The notes under the pieces: generated by a model | Databases searched by the model: none | What the model was told of the DNA's origin: nothing | Seen by the model: only the letters and a program-made list of their open reading frames with translations | Part shown: one piece after another, positions 27,783-36,946 of the stretch | Position numbering within the stretch: position 1 is the first letter of the stretch | Layout of the letters: every line of letters begins with the position of its first letter | Origin: Burkholderiales bacterium PBB3 | Lineage (GTDB): Bacteria > Pseudomonadota > Gammaproteobacteria > Burkholderiales > Burkholderiaceae_C | DNA: 64,000 nt | Assembly: GCA_002256115.1 (NCBI GenBank) | Contig: NKIK01000014.1 | Span: 39,204-103,203, forward strand | Reading direction: 5' to 3' | Position numbers and translations under genes: made by a program

Positions 27783-29051
27783 ATGGCACTGATTGTTCAC
27801 AAATACGGCGGCACGTCGATGGGTTCTACGGACCGCATCCGCAATGTCGCCAAACGCGTCGCCAAATGGGCGCGCGCCGGCCACCAAATGGTGGTCGTAC
27901 CCAGCGCAATGAGCGGGGAAACCAATCGCTTGCTGGGCCTGGCCAAAGAGTTGGCTCCGTCTAAACACAGCGAAGCCTATGGCCGTGAGTTGGATATGTT
28001 GGCGGCTACGGGTGAGCAGGCGTCCAGTGCGCTGCTGGCCATTGCGCTGCAATCGGAAGGTATGGAGTCGGTGAGCTATGCGGGCTGGCAAGTGCCGATT
28101 CGCACCAACAGCGCTTACACCAAGGCCCGTATCGAGTCGATCGACGACGTGAAAGTGCGTGCCGATCTGTCCGCTGGCAAGGTCGTCATCGTGACCGGCT
28201 TTCAGGGCATGGACGACTTGGGCAACATCACCACGCTGGGGCGCGGTGGTTCCGATACTTCAGCCGTGGCCGTGGCTGCCGCCATGAAGGCGCACGAGTG
28301 CCTGATCTACACCGATGTGGATGGCGTTTACACCACCGACCCGCGCGTGGTGGCCGAAGCCCGTCGCCTGAAAACCGTGAGCTTTGAAGAGATGCTGGAA
28401 ATGGCATCCATGGGCTCCAAAGTGCTGCAGATTCGTTCGGTCGAATTTGCGGGCAAGTACAAGGTTCCATTGCGGGTGTTGAGCAGCTTCACACCCTGGG
28501 ACATCGACATCAACGAGGAAGCCAAGTCCGGCACCCTGATTACTTTTGAGGAAGACGAAAACATGGAACAAGCCATTGTTTCGGGCATCGCGTTTAACCG
28601 CGATGAGGCCAAAATCTCCGTGTTGGGCGTGCCCGACAAACCCGGCATTGCCTACCAAATCCTGGGCGCTGTGGCCGATGCCAATATTGAAGTGGATGTG
28701 ATTATCCAGAACATTTCCAAAGACGGAAAGACAGACTTCAGCTTCACGGTCAACCGCAGCGAATACGCCAAGACCATTGATTTGCTGAAAGAAACCGTGC
28801 TCCCAACTCTGGGCGCGCAAGAAGTGGTCGGCGACACCAAAATTTGCAAGGTCTCTATCGTCGGTATCGGCATGCGTAGCCACGTCGGTGTGGCCAGCCG
28901 CATGTTCCGCGTGTTGAGTGAAGAAGGCATCAACATCCAGATGATCTCCACCTCGGAAATCAAGACATCTGTGGTGATTGATGAGAAGTACATGGAGTTG
29001 GCTGTGCGCGCTTTGCACAAAGCTTTTGACCTGGACCAGGTACCGGCGTAA
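27783..29051 (+). CDS. lysC: Aspartate kinase
   Basis: LysC phosphorylates aspartate, the entry to Lys, Thr, Met and diaminopimelate synthesis. The 422-residue protein starts MALIVHKYGGTSMGSTDRIR. It contains TGFQGMDDLGNITTLGRGGSD and YTDVDGVYTTDPRVV in the kinase domain, and two C-terminal ACT domains (KISVLGVPDKPGIAYQILG; KVSIVGIGMRSHVGVASRMF) for feedback by end products. The frame is open upstream through tilS, but the ATG at 27783 is the conserved start. tRNA-Ser follows 40 nt after the stop. Confidence 0.97.
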   Translation: MALIVHKYGGTSMGSTDRIRNVAKRVAKWARAGHQMVVVPSAMSGETNRLLGLAKELAPSKHSEAYGRELDMLAATGEQASSALLAIALQSEGMESVSYAGWQVPIRTNSAYTKARIESIDDVKVRADLSAGKVVIVTGFQGMDDLGNITTLGRGGSDTSAVAVAAAMKAHECLIYTDVDGVYTTDPRVVAEARRLKTVSFEEMLEMASMGSKVLQIRSVEFAGKYKVPLRVLSSFTPWDIDINEEAKSGTLITFEEDENMEQAIVSGIAFNRDEAKISVLGVPDKPGIAYQILGAVADANIEVDVIIQNISKDGKTDFSFTVNRSEYAKTIDLLKETVLPTLGAQEVVGDTKICKVSIVGIGMRSHVGVASRMFRVLSEEGINIQMISTSEIKTSVVIDEKYMELAVRALHKAFDLDQVPA

Positions 29052-29091
29052 AAAACGGCCCCGAGTCGTGCGATAATCTTGGTTGTTTTTA

Positions 29092-29184
29092 GGAATCGTG
29101 ACCGAGTGGCCGAAGGTGCTCCCCTGCTAAGGGAGTATGGGGTGTAGAGCCTCATCGAGAGTTCGAATCTCTCCGATTCCGCCA
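29092..29184 (+). tRNA. tRNA-Ser (anticodon GCU)
   Basis: The 93-nt gene has a 7-bp acceptor stem GGAATCG/CGATTCC, D-arm, anticodon stem CTCCC/GGGAG with loop CTGCTAA (anticodon GCT), the long variable arm expected of class II tRNAs, TTCGAAT T-loop, discriminator G and an encoded CCA end. It reads AGC/AGU codons. A GATAAT hexamer near 29072 may be its -10 box. Confidence 0.97.
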
Positions 29185-29188
29185 AATC

Positions 29189-29221
29189 AGCCCCGTAACA
29201 CTCGTGTTGCGGGGCTTTTTT
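29189..29221 (+). terminator. Rho-independent terminator after tRNA-Ser
   Basis: AGCCCCG pairs with CGGGGCT, extended by ACAC/GTGT-like pairing around a TCGT loop, and is followed directly by TTTTTT. It ends the tRNA transcript before mdlA. Confidence 0.92.
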
Positions 29222-29247
29222 GTCTCTGCAAATCATTTGAGGGTTGA

Positions 29248-30990
29248 ATGCCGCTTTACGCGTTGATTGCATCGTTTGTTCGCCGCCACTGGCGCGCTTA
29301 CATCGTGGCCGGGCTGATGCTGGCCACCGTGGCGGTGCTGACCGTGGTGGTGCCGCGCCTGGTGGGCTCGGTGGTCGATGGTCTCTCGCGCGGTGATGTG
29401 ACGGGCCCGGCGCTTTACCAAAAACTGGGTTTGCTGCTGCTGTGCGGTATCGGCATTTACTTTTTGCGAGTGGGCTGGCGCATGCAATTGTTTGCAGCCA
29501 GCTACAAGCTCGGAGTAGAGCTGCGCACCCAACTCTATGCCCGGTTGTGTTTGCAAGGCCCCAGCTTCTTTCAGCAGCAGCGCACTGGGGATCTGATGGC
29601 CCTGGCCACCAATGACGTGGACGCTGTGGAAATGGCGGCAGGCGAGGCCATGCTGGCCGGTTTTGACGGCACGCTGACCTTGGTGATGGTCGTGGCCATG
29701 ATGACTCTGGGGGTGGACTGGCGCCTCGCGGTCGTGGCCTTGCTGCCGTTCCCGTTCATGGCAGTCGCGTTCTGGCATATTTCTGAGCAAATTCACCTGG
29801 CCTCTCGCGATTCGCTGGAGCGCTTCAGCCGCCTGAACGACCATGTGCAAGAGACCTTGAGCGGCGTGCGCACGCTGCGTGCTTTGGGATTGGAAGAGCG
29901 CAGCGCCGCCACCTTTGCCGAACTCACCGCCAGCGCCGTAGAGGCCAATCTGCGCGCCCAGCGCTGGGAGGCGGCCTATGAGCCAGCGGTTGGCACCTCG
30001 CTGGTGTTGGCCAGTGGGTTAACCCTCGCGGTCGGTGGCTATTTCGTGTGGCAGGACCAATTGAGTGTGGGTGCCTTGGTGGCGTTCAACTTGTACTTAG
30101 GGCAGTTGATCTGGCCGATGTTTGCGGCCGGCTGGGTGCTGTCCCTGATGGAGCGCGGCCGTGCCGCCTGGGACCGCCTGCACCCTGTGCTGGAGTTGCC
30201 CTTGTCGATTCAAGACCAGGGAACCGTGGCCAGCCTGATGCCCGGCACGCTGGCACTGAACAACATCACACTGCGTTACGCCAGCCAAACCCACGATGCC
30301 TTGACCGATGTGAGTGTGACACTGGCAGCAGGCCAGACGCTGGGCATCGTTGGCCCCACAGGCGCAGGAAAGTCGAGCTTGCTGCGCTTGGTGCTGCGCC
30401 AGTATGTACAAAACCAGGGGAGCTTGACTTGGGACGGAATTGCGCTGGCAGACTACACGTTGGAGACACTGCACGGCGCCATCAGTTGGGTGCCTCAGGA
30501 GCCGTTTTTGTTCTCGGCCTCTATTGCGGAGAACATTGCGCTGAGCAAGCCCGACGCGACGAGGACTGAGATCGAGGCCGCCGCTGCGCTGGCTTCTATC
30601 CACGATGAAATTTTGCGTTTCCCGCAAGGCTACGACACGCCGGTGGGCGAGAAGGGCGTCACTCTCTCCGGTGGCCAGCGTCAGCGCGTGGCGATTGCAC
30701 GTGCCTTGCTGGCGAATGCGCCGTTGCTGCTGTTGGACGATGCCTTGTCTGCGGTGGACACCCAAACCGAAGCGCAGATACTGGGCCACTTGCGCGATGC
30801 CCGCCAAGGTCGCACGGTGATCGTCGTCAGCCATCGCCTAAGCGCTGTGCAGGACGCGAACAACATCCTGGTGCTGCAGCACGGCCGGGTGGTGGAATCG
30901 GGTGACCACGCGGCGCTACTACAGCGTGGTGCCTGGTATGCCAGCCAATGGCAGTACCAACAACTGGAGGCCAGCCTTGACGCCCCTTAA
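29248..30990 (+). CDS. mdlA: ABC exporter half, MdlA-like (degenerate Walker B)
   Basis: A 580-residue half transporter: six membrane segments (about residues 15-290), then an ATPase domain. Walker A is GPTGAGKSS, the signature LSGGQRQRVAIARAL, and Walker B LLLLDDALSAVDTQ. The catalytic Glu after Walker B is Asp, as in E. coli MdlA, so this half forms the degenerate ATP site of a heterodimer with the next gene product. The substrate is unknown. The ATG has GAGGG upstream and follows the tRNA terminator. Confidence 0.92.
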   Translation: MPLYALIASFVRRHWRAYIVAGLMLATVAVLTVVVPRLVGSVVDGLSRGDVTGPALYQKLGLLLLCGIGIYFLRVGWRMQLFAASYKLGVELRTQLYARLCLQGPSFFQQQRTGDLMALATNDVDAVEMAAGEAMLAGFDGTLTLVMVVAMMTLGVDWRLAVVALLPFPFMAVAFWHISEQIHLASRDSLERFSRLNDHVQETLSGVRTLRALGLEERSAATFAELTASAVEANLRAQRWEAAYEPAVGTSLVLASGLTLAVGGYFVWQDQLSVGALVAFNLYLGQLIWPMFAAGWVLSLMERGRAAWDRLHPVLELPLSIQDQGTVASLMPGTLALNNITLRYASQTHDALTDVSVTLAAGQTLGIVGPTGAGKSSLLRLVLRQYVQNQGSLTWDGIALADYTLETLHGAISWVPQEPFLFSASIAENIALSKPDATRTEIEAAAALASIHDEILRFPQGYDTPVGEKGVTLSGGQRQRVAIARALLANAPLLLLDDALSAVDTQTEAQILGHLRDARQGRTVIVVSHRLSAVQDANNILVLQHGRVVESGDHAALLQRGAWYASQWQYQQLEASLDAP

Positions 30991-32752
30991 AGCAGACGCC
31001 AACACCAAAGGCCACGAGGCAGTCGGCGTGCGCTCGGCCATTGCGCTACTGCGCCGCTGCGCTGCGCCCGAGTTCCGCCACCTGTGGGTTGGCACGCTGT
31101 GGCTGGTGGTGGCGGCCGCTTTGGAGTCTTTGGGACCCTTGCTGGGTAAACACCTGATCGACCACTACCTGTTACCGCGCAACCTGGATTGGTTGGGCAT
31201 GGGCTCGCTGGTCGGTGGCGTGGTGGTGGCGGGCGTGTTGGCCAGCTTTGTGCGCTATTTCCAGCTCACGCGGTTTGCCGGGGTGGCGATGCGATCCGTG
31301 CAGCGTCTGCGCCATCAGGTGTATGGCCATGTGCTGGCGCTGCCGATGGCGTTCTTTGACAAGGCCATCACCGGGCAGTTGGTGAGCCGTGTGACCAATG
31401 ACACCGAACAGGTGAAGAACCTGTATGTGCAGGTGCTGTTTGTGATGCTGGACAGCTCCATAGTGGTGCTGGGTGCGGTGGTGGCCATGGCCTGGCTGGA
31501 CTGGCGTCTGCTGATGATCGTGCTGGTGCTGTTCCCGGCTGTGGTGGTGATCGTCTGGTTTTACCAGCGCGCCAGTGGCCCGGCCGTGGCCCGTGCGCGC
31601 GAAAAGCGCAGCGAGATCAACGCCCAGATGGCCGAATCGATTTCGGGCATGGCGGTGCTGCAAGCCAGCAATGCCGAAGGCCGCTTTGGCGCGCGCTTTG
31701 CCGGTACCAACAACCAACACTACGGCGCTCGCATTGATGAATTGCGGGCCAATGCCTGGCTGCTGCGCCCGATGTTGGATTTGCTCAATGTGCTGCTGCT
31801 GATTGCATTGCTGTACAGCTTTGGCCAGCGCGAGCTGCAGGGTATTGAGGTCGGCATCTTGTACGCCTTCGTCAGCTACGTGGGCCGCGTGGTCGATCCG
31901 CTGATTCAAATCACTTTGCAGTTTGGCCAGTTGCAGCAGGCGGTGGTCGCGGCATCGCGGGTGAATACCTTGCTGCAAGAGCCGCGCCCCGCGGTGGTCA
32001 ACACCGGCCTACGTATGGCGGCGGGCCAAGTGGCGATTCGTGATCTGCGCTTTGGCTACAACCCGGAGCAGCCGGTGCTGCAGGACATTAACCTGGACTT
32101 TGCGGCAGGTGGTTTTTACGGCGTGGTGGGCCACACCGGTAGTGGCAAGTCGTCATTGCTGAGTTTGCTACTGCGCTTTTATGTGGCACAAAGTGGCAGC
32201 ATCCGCATCGATGACCAGGCCCTGGCCAGCTTTGATGATGTGGGTTTCAGAACCGATGTGGGCCTGGTGCCGCAAGATCCGTTTTTGCTGGCCGCCAGCG
32301 TGCGAGAAAACATCTGTATGGGCCGCACCCTGACCGATGCCGAAGTAGAAACCGCCGCACGCGCTGCGCACTGCCACGGCTTTGTGATGCAACTCGAAGA
32401 CGGCTATAACACGCCGCTAGGCGAGGGCGGTGCGCGCCTGTCGGTGGGGCAAAAGCAACTGATTGCGATTGCGCGGGCCTTGGCCTCGCAGCCGCGCATT
32501 TTGTTTTTGGACGAGGCCACGGCCCACATTGACTCCGAGACCGAGCAGGTCGTACAAAAGGCCTTGAACGAGTTGCGCGGCAAGGTCACCATCATCGCCA
32601 TCGCCCACCGCCTGTCTACCATCCGCGATGCCGATTCCATCGTCGTGCTGAACCATGGCCGGGTGAGTGAGCAAGGGCCGCATAACCAGTTGATGGAAGT
32701 GGACGGCGGCATTTACCGGCGTTTGTACGAACTGCAGCAGTTGGGAGACTGA
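30977..32752 (+). CDS. mdlB: ABC exporter half, MdlB-like (non-canonical signature)
   Basis: A 591-residue half transporter with membrane segments in the first ~320 residues and an ATPase domain. Walker A is GHTGSGKSS, the signature reads LSVGQKQLIAIARAL instead of LSGGQ, and Walker B is ILFLDEATAHIDSE with the catalytic Glu intact. This complements the Asp-for-Glu change in MdlA and supports an asymmetric heterodimer. The start is taken as TTG at 30977, because GGAGG lies 6 nt before it and it overlaps mdlA by only 14 nt. A GTG at 30902 is open but lacks such a site. The end lies inside the long hairpin repeat. Confidence 0.9.
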   Translation: MTPLKADANTKGHEAVGVRSAIALLRRCAAPEFRHLWVGTLWLVVAAALESLGPLLGKHLIDHYLLPRNLDWLGMGSLVGGVVVAGVLASFVRYFQLTRFAGVAMRSVQRLRHQVYGHVLALPMAFFDKAITGQLVSRVTNDTEQVKNLYVQVLFVMLDSSIVVLGAVVAMAWLDWRLLMIVLVLFPAVVVIVWFYQRASGPAVARAREKRSEINAQMAESISGMAVLQASNAEGRFGARFAGTNNQHYGARIDELRANAWLLRPMLDLLNVLLLIALLYSFGQRELQGIEVGILYAFVSYVGRVVDPLIQITLQFGQLQQAVVAASRVNTLLQEPRPAVVNTGLRMAAGQVAIRDLRFGYNPEQPVLQDINLDFAAGGFYGVVGHTGSGKSSLLSLLLRFYVAQSGSIRIDDQALASFDDVGFRTDVGLVPQDPFLLAASVRENICMGRTLTDAEVETAARAAHCHGFVMQLEDGYNTPLGEGGARLSVGQKQLIAIARALASQPRILFLDEATAHIDSETEQVVQKALNELRGKVTIIAIAHRLSTIRDADSIVVLNHGRVSEQGPHNQLMEVDGGIYRRLYELQQLGD

Positions 32753-32854
32753 GGGCCTGGGCGGCTCTGTGTTCTGCGCAGGTAAAGGAGGAGCCCGCGC
32801 AGCGGGCGGGGGACACGGAGCAGAGCGCAGAGCCGCCCAGGCCCTCAGTCTCCC
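32743..32854. repeat. Long hairpin repeat A in the mdlB-hslR convergent gap
   Basis: Positions 32743-32769 and 32828-32854 are a perfect 27-nt inverted repeat. With two G-U pairs the helix extends to 32777/32820, 35 bp in all. The 42-nt loop has an inner GCCCGC/GCGGGC stem. The loop sequence recurs nearly unchanged, inverted, at 38486-38528. The left arm includes the last codons and stop of mdlB. The position between convergent genes suggests a bidirectional terminator or transcript-end stabiliser, though no U-tract follows. Confidence 0.92.
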
Positions 32855-32863
32855 AGGAGCCAA

Positions 32864-33259
32864 CTAGTCGATTGACGCGCTCCAACGGTCATCCCAGGGT
32901 TTTTGGAGCTCACGGCGGTCGCGCTTGGTGGGGCGGCCGTGTTCAATGCTATGGGCGGGCTCCGGGCTCAGGCGGCGCTGTTCTTGGTCGGCAGCGCGTT
33001 TGGCTGCACTCTCTGCAGTTTCCGCATACAAAGCTTGCGCCACCGGCGCAGAACCCCGCTGTTCGCTTACGCCCAAAACCACAATCGTTTTGCGAATTTG
33101 CGCCTGCCAAATGTCCAGCGTGTCACCCACTTTGATTTCACGCGATGGTTTGACATCTTTGCCTTCCACTTGGGCATGGCCTTTGAGGATGGCCTCGGTC
33201 GCCAGGGACCGGGTTTTGAAGAAGCGCGCGGCCCAGAGCCATTTGTCGATTCGCGTCAT
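32864..33259 (-). CDS. hslR: S4-domain RNA-binding protein HslR (Hsp15)
   Basis: A 131-residue protein beginning MTRIDKWLWAARFFKTRSLA, followed by GHAQVEGKDVKPSREIKVGD, the alpha-L (S4) RNA-binding fold of Hsp15. Hsp15 rescues 50S subunits carrying stalled nascent chains after heat stress. The C-terminal third is basic, as usual. The start overlaps the stop of the upstream histidine kinase gene by 4 nt, so it may be read through from the tctDE transcript. It ends 10 nt from the hairpin repeat. Confidence 0.93.
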   Translation of the reverse strand: MTRIDKWLWAARFFKTRSLATEAILKGHAQVEGKDVKPSREIKVGDTLDIWQAQIRKTIVVLGVSEQRGSAPVAQALYAETAESAAKRAADQEQRRLSPEPAHSIEHGRPTKRDRRELQKPWDDRWSASID

Positions 33260-34680
33260 GTGCTGGTGTGTTGATTGAAGAGTGGCAGGGTGACCCGAGC
33301 GGAAAGACCGATTGTGCGTCCGTCTTCGACGCGGTTGTTGAGCTGAATGCCACCGTGCAAGGCCATCACAATGTCCTGCGCAATCGTCAGGCCCAAGCCA
33401 CTGCCCGAGCGCGAGCTGCCCGCTGCAAAAGGCTGAAACAAGCGCTCCCGCAGCTCCGCAGGCAGACCTGGGCCGGAGTCATCGATTTGCAGTACGGCCT
33501 GGCCGTTTTGCACGTGCACGCCGAGCGTGAGTACCCCGCCCGGCGGTGTGTAGTGAATCGCGTTTTGCAGCAAATTGCGCGTCAGCTCCCTTAGCATCCA
33601 ATCGTGCCCCAAGACCTGGCAGGGCTGGGCTTCGAGTTCAAAATCAAGGCCTTTGTCGGCAATCAGCGGGGCCAGTTCTAGGGCGATGGTGCGCACGGTA
33701 TCGGCCATCTCCAGGCAGGCAAAATCTTTTTGTTGGCGCAGTTGCTCCACCTTGGCCAAGGACAGCATCTGGTTGGCCAACACCGTGGCGCGGTCTACGG
33801 TCAGGCGTATTTCTGCCAGCGCCGTATCGGCCGGCATATCGCCGCGCTGGGCGGACTGCACTTGCACTTTGAGCACGGCCAGCGGCGTGCGCAACTGGTG
33901 GGCGGCATCGCGTACAAACTTTTTTTGGTAGTCCAGCATGTGCTGTAAGCGTTGCATCAACTGGTTGGTGGCATCCGCCAGCGGACGCACTTCAGCGGGC
34001 AGCCCTGCGCCGTGGATGGGCGTCAAATCATCCTCAGGGCGCTCAGCCATGTGGTTGCTCACATTGCGTATGGGGCGGGTTACCCGCTGCACCACCAGCA
34101 ACACGACCAAGGTGATGACGGCAATCAAAATGGATTGGCGCACCAGTGTCTGCCGGAGGATTTGGGCGGCAGCACTCTGGCGCAACTGCAGTGTCTCCAC
34201 CACCTGCACCGCAGCCATGCCTTTGCCGGTGTTGCTGGCTACGGGCTGCAGCAAGATGGCGATACGCACGGCTTCACCGCGGTACTGCGCATCGTAAAAA
34301 TCTACCAGCGTGGCGTAAGGGCCTTGGTCGGGTAGGCGGCCCACCCAAGGGGGCAAATCTTCGGCACCGGCAATGAGTTTGCCGTCGGTGCTGGACACCC
34401 GGTAGGTCAGTTGAATGCGACCATCGGTTTCAAACGGTTCGAGTGCCGAGTAAGGGATGCTGGCGGCAAATGCCGCCTGGGGCCCTTCGCCCTCTACCGT
34501 CAAAAGTTCACCAATGGCCTTGGCCGAGGCCAGCAAGGTACGGTCATATGCCACCGTCACGGCTTGCAGGGTTTGGCGGTACAGGCTCACGGTGTCTACC
34601 AGCACAAACAACAGCACGGGCACCAGAATACCCAGCAAGAGACTGCGCCGCAACGATGTAGCAGGTGCCGCAGTGTTCAC
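33256..34680 (-). CDS. tctE: Sensor histidine kinase, TctE-like
   Basis: A 474-residue membrane kinase: TM1 near residues 14-30 (LLLGILVPVLLFVLV), a periplasmic 2CSK_N-type sensor (RTLLASAKAIGELL), TM2 near 178-195, HAMP, then DAAHQLRTPLAVLK with the phosphorylated His. The ATP-binding boxes are NLLQNAIHYTPPGG, DDSGPG and GSGLGLTI. It begins 1 nt after the response regulator and lies opposite tctCBA, so it probably senses a tricarboxylate or similar acid and controls its uptake. The ligand cannot be read from sequence. Confidence 0.85.
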   Translation of the reverse strand: MNTAAPATSLRRSLLLGILVPVLLFVLVDTVSLYRQTLQAVTVAYDRTLLASAKAIGELLTVEGEGPQAAFAASIPYSALEPFETDGRIQLTYRVSSTDGKLIAGAEDLPPWVGRLPDQGPYATLVDFYDAQYRGEAVRIAILLQPVASNTGKGMAAVQVVETLQLRQSAAAQILRQTLVRQSILIAVITLVVLLVVQRVTRPIRNVSNHMAERPEDDLTPIHGAGLPAEVRPLADATNQLMQRLQHMLDYQKKFVRDAAHQLRTPLAVLKVQVQSAQRGDMPADTALAEIRLTVDRATVLANQMLSLAKVEQLRQQKDFACLEMADTVRTIALELAPLIADKGLDFELEAQPCQVLGHDWMLRELTRNLLQNAIHYTPPGGVLTLGVHVQNGQAVLQIDDSGPGLPAELRERLFQPFAAGSSRSGSGLGLTIAQDIVMALHGGIQLNNRVEDGRTIGLSARVTLPLFNQHTST

Positions 34681-34681
34681 C

Positions 34682-35422
34682 TTAAAGGCTCGCCTTCAAC
34701 AGATAACCCAAACCGCGTAGCGTGACCAGCGTGACGCCAGTGTCCGTCAACTTTTTGCGCAGACGGTAGACCACCACTTCAATGGCCTCGTAGTGCACAT
34801 CTAGTTCATCGGGGAATACCGCGCTAAAAAGCCTTTCCTTGGCAACGGCCTGGCCGTGATGGCCCATCAGCATTCCAAGCAGGGCTAACTCACGTGGCGT
34901 GAGTTCTAGCAGTTGGTGGCGGAAGTAAATGGCACCCTGGGCTTTGTCAAAGGTCAGGGTGCCGACCGTGACCTTGGTGTCAGGCGCTTGGGGCAGCGAC
35001 GCCGTGCGCCGGACCAGGGCGCGGATGCGGGCCTCCAGCTCATCCAGGTCAAAGGGTTTGGGCAGGTAGTCATCCGCACCGGCATTGAGCCCGACGATCC
35101 GGTCGCCCACCGTACCGCGCGCCGTGAGTATCAGCACCGGGGTTTTCAAACCTGCGTCGCGCGCGTGGCGTAACACGTCCAGCCCGTCCACCTGAGGCAA
35201 TGTCAGGTCTAGCAAGACGATATGCGGCCGCAGGTGCTGCCAATGCGCCACGGCATGGAGCCCGCTTGCACAGACCTGCACGTCCATAGCCACGCGCTCC
35301 AGGCTGCGCTTGAGCGCGGCGGCCAGCGTGGCATCGTCTTCAACCAAGAGGACTTGGATATTGGAAATACGGGTTTTCCCTAGAGATTTGGACAGCGGAA
35401 TGACAGGCAGGCGGCGCATCAT
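34682..35422 (-). CDS. tctD: OmpR-type response regulator, TctD-like
   Basis: A 246-residue regulator with a receiver domain (LLVEDDATLAAAL, phosphoacceptor Asp in IVLLDLTLPQVDG, LTARG, Lys in DDYLPKPFD) and a C-terminal winged helix (LTPRELALLGMLM, YEAIEVVVYRLRKKL, LRGLGYLL). It would bind DNA near tctC, whose start is only 28 nt away on the other strand, so the tctC control region must extend into this coding sequence. The product has about 20 residues before the receiver, and no better start is seen. Confidence 0.88.
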   Translation of the reverse strand: MMRRLPVIPLSKSLGKTRISNIQVLLVEDDATLAAALKRSLERVAMDVQVCASGLHAVAHWQHLRPHIVLLDLTLPQVDGLDVLRHARDAGLKTPVLILTARGTVGDRIVGLNAGADDYLPKPFDLDELEARIRALVRRTASLPQAPDTKVTVGTLTFDKAQGAIYFRHQLLELTPRELALLGMLMGHHGQAVAKERLFSAVFPDELDVHYEAIEVVVYRLRKKLTDTGVTLVTLRGLGYLLKASL

Positions 35423-35450
35423 AAGGCGGTTTAAAACTCAGGAGATTCCC

Positions 35451-36410
35451 ATGCGTCGTGATGTCTTTTTGAAATCTTTGGCGGTGATGGCTGCTGCGGG
35501 TACGCTGCCCCTGTCGGCCCGCGCCGCGGCCAATCTCAAAATGATGATTCCCGCCAACCCTGGCGGTGGCTGGGACACTACCGGGCGCGCATTGGGCAAG
35601 GCGTTGATCGATGCCAAAGCCGCTGACACGGTGCAGTACGACAACAAAGGCGGCGCCGCTGGCATCATTGGCTTGGCCCAGTTTGCCAATGGCTCCAAGG
35701 GCGACCCCAACTCCCTGATGATGATGGGCGCGGTCATGCTGGGCGGCATCATCACCGGCAAGCCGCAGGTGGGGCTAGACAAACTCACGCCCATTGCCCG
35801 GCTGACCAGCGAGTACAACGTTTTTGTGGTGCCCGCCGAATCGCCATTCAAGACCATGAAAGACGTGGTGGCGCAGATGCAAAAAGACCCTGGCAGTGTG
35901 AAGTGGGGTGGCGGCTCGCGCGGCTCCACCGAGCACATCTGCGCTTGCATGCTGGCGGGCAAGGTGGGCGTAGACCCCAAGAAGGTGAACTACGTGGCCT
36001 TCCGGGGCGGCGGCGAAGCGACAGCCGCCATTTTGGGCAACAACGTGTCAGTGGGCGGCAGCGGCTACAGCGAGTTTTCCGAATACATCAAGTCTGGCAA
36101 ATTGCGCGCCATTGGGGTGACCTCGCCCAAGCGGCTGCCGGGTATTGATGTACCCACCATGAAGGAGCTGGGTTACGACGTGGAGCTGGGCAACTGGCGC
36201 GGTGTCTACGGTGCGTCTGACATTACCGCTGCACAACGCGGTGCCTTGAGTAATCTGATAGCCCAAGCGACGCAAGCGCCCGCGTGGAAAGAGGCGCTGG
36301 TCAAAAACGGTTGGACCAACGCCTTCCTGTTGGGCAAGCCTTTTGATGACTTTGTGGACGCGGAGTTTGCCAGCTTGCGCGGTGTGATGCATTTGTCGGG
36401 CATGGTGTAA
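35451..36410 (+). CDS. tctC: Tripartite tricarboxylate transporter binding protein TctC
   Basis: A 319-residue periplasmic binding protein of the Bug/TctC family. The signal peptide includes SLAVMAAAGTLPLSARAAA, with cleavage near ARA-AAN. Family segments include MMIPANPGGGWDTTGRALG, YDNKGGAAGIIGLAQF and DKLTPIARLTSEYNVFVV. It captures a carboxylate for the TctAB channel. The ATG at 35451 has CAGGAG 7 nt upstream; the frame is open earlier but inside tctD. It is the first gene of tctCBA, 2 nt before tctB. Confidence 0.92.
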   Translation: MRRDVFLKSLAVMAAAGTLPLSARAAANLKMMIPANPGGGWDTTGRALGKALIDAKAADTVQYDNKGGAAGIIGLAQFANGSKGDPNSLMMMGAVMLGGIITGKPQVGLDKLTPIARLTSEYNVFVVPAESPFKTMKDVVAQMQKDPGSVKWGGGSRGSTEHICACMLAGKVGVDPKKVNYVAFRGGGEATAAILGNNVSVGGSGYSEFSEYIKSGKLRAIGVTSPKRLPGIDVPTMKELGYDVELGNWRGVYGASDITAAQRGALSNLIAQATQAPAWKEALVKNGWTNAFLLGKPFDDFVDAEFASLRGVMHLSGMV

Positions 36411-36412
36411 GC

Positions 36413-36946
36413 ATGGGCGACCAAACACGCATGTTTCAAACCGGGGTGGCCGGCGGCATTGTGCTGCTGGGCCTGGGCCTGGGCTGGGGCGCTTGGGATA
36501 TTCCTGCGGACGCGGGCTACTCTGGAGTCGGGCCCAACTTTTTACCCTGGGTGGTGAGTGTGTCGCTGACGCTCTGCGGTGCGATGTTGATGTTTGAGGC
36601 CCGCACGACGGGTTTTGCCGACCTGGACGAGCCTACCGGCGATGACAAACCCTACTGGATGGGGTTTGTGTGGATGTCGGCGGGGCTTTTGATCAATGCG
36701 GCACTCATCACGCGATTGGGTTTTATCGTGAGTTGTGCGCTGTGCTTTGTGCTGGCGTGCCGGGGCATGCGCAATGCACAAGGCGGCACTGAAGGTGGCA
36801 CCGCTGCGGGTCAGGGCGCGGGTGGTCTCAACAGCTGGGTGCAAGACGCTGTGGTGGGGCTGCTGATCGCCGCACCCGTGTACTGGATGTTCACCCGATT
36901 CCTGGCCATTAACCTGCCCAGCCTTACCAACACGGGGTGGATCTGA
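36413..36946 (+). CDS. tctB: Tripartite tricarboxylate transporter small membrane protein TctB
   Basis: A 177-residue protein with four hydrophobic segments ([48 protein letters not shown] and [15 protein letters not shown]). It has the [11 protein letters not shown] motif common in TctB. A Gly-rich loop near residues 120-140 is unusual but harmless. It is the small subunit of the permease in the inner membrane. Its stop overlaps the tctA start (TGATG). Confidence 0.88.
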   Translation: MGDQTRMFQTGVAGGIVLLGLGLGWGAWDIPADAGYSGVGPNFLPWVVSVSLTLCGAMLMFEARTTGFADLDEPTGDDKPYWMGFVWMSAGLLINAALITRLGFIVSCALCFVLACRGMRNAQGGTEGGTAAGQGAGGLNSWVQDAVVGLLIAAPVYWMFTRFLAINLPSLTNTGWI

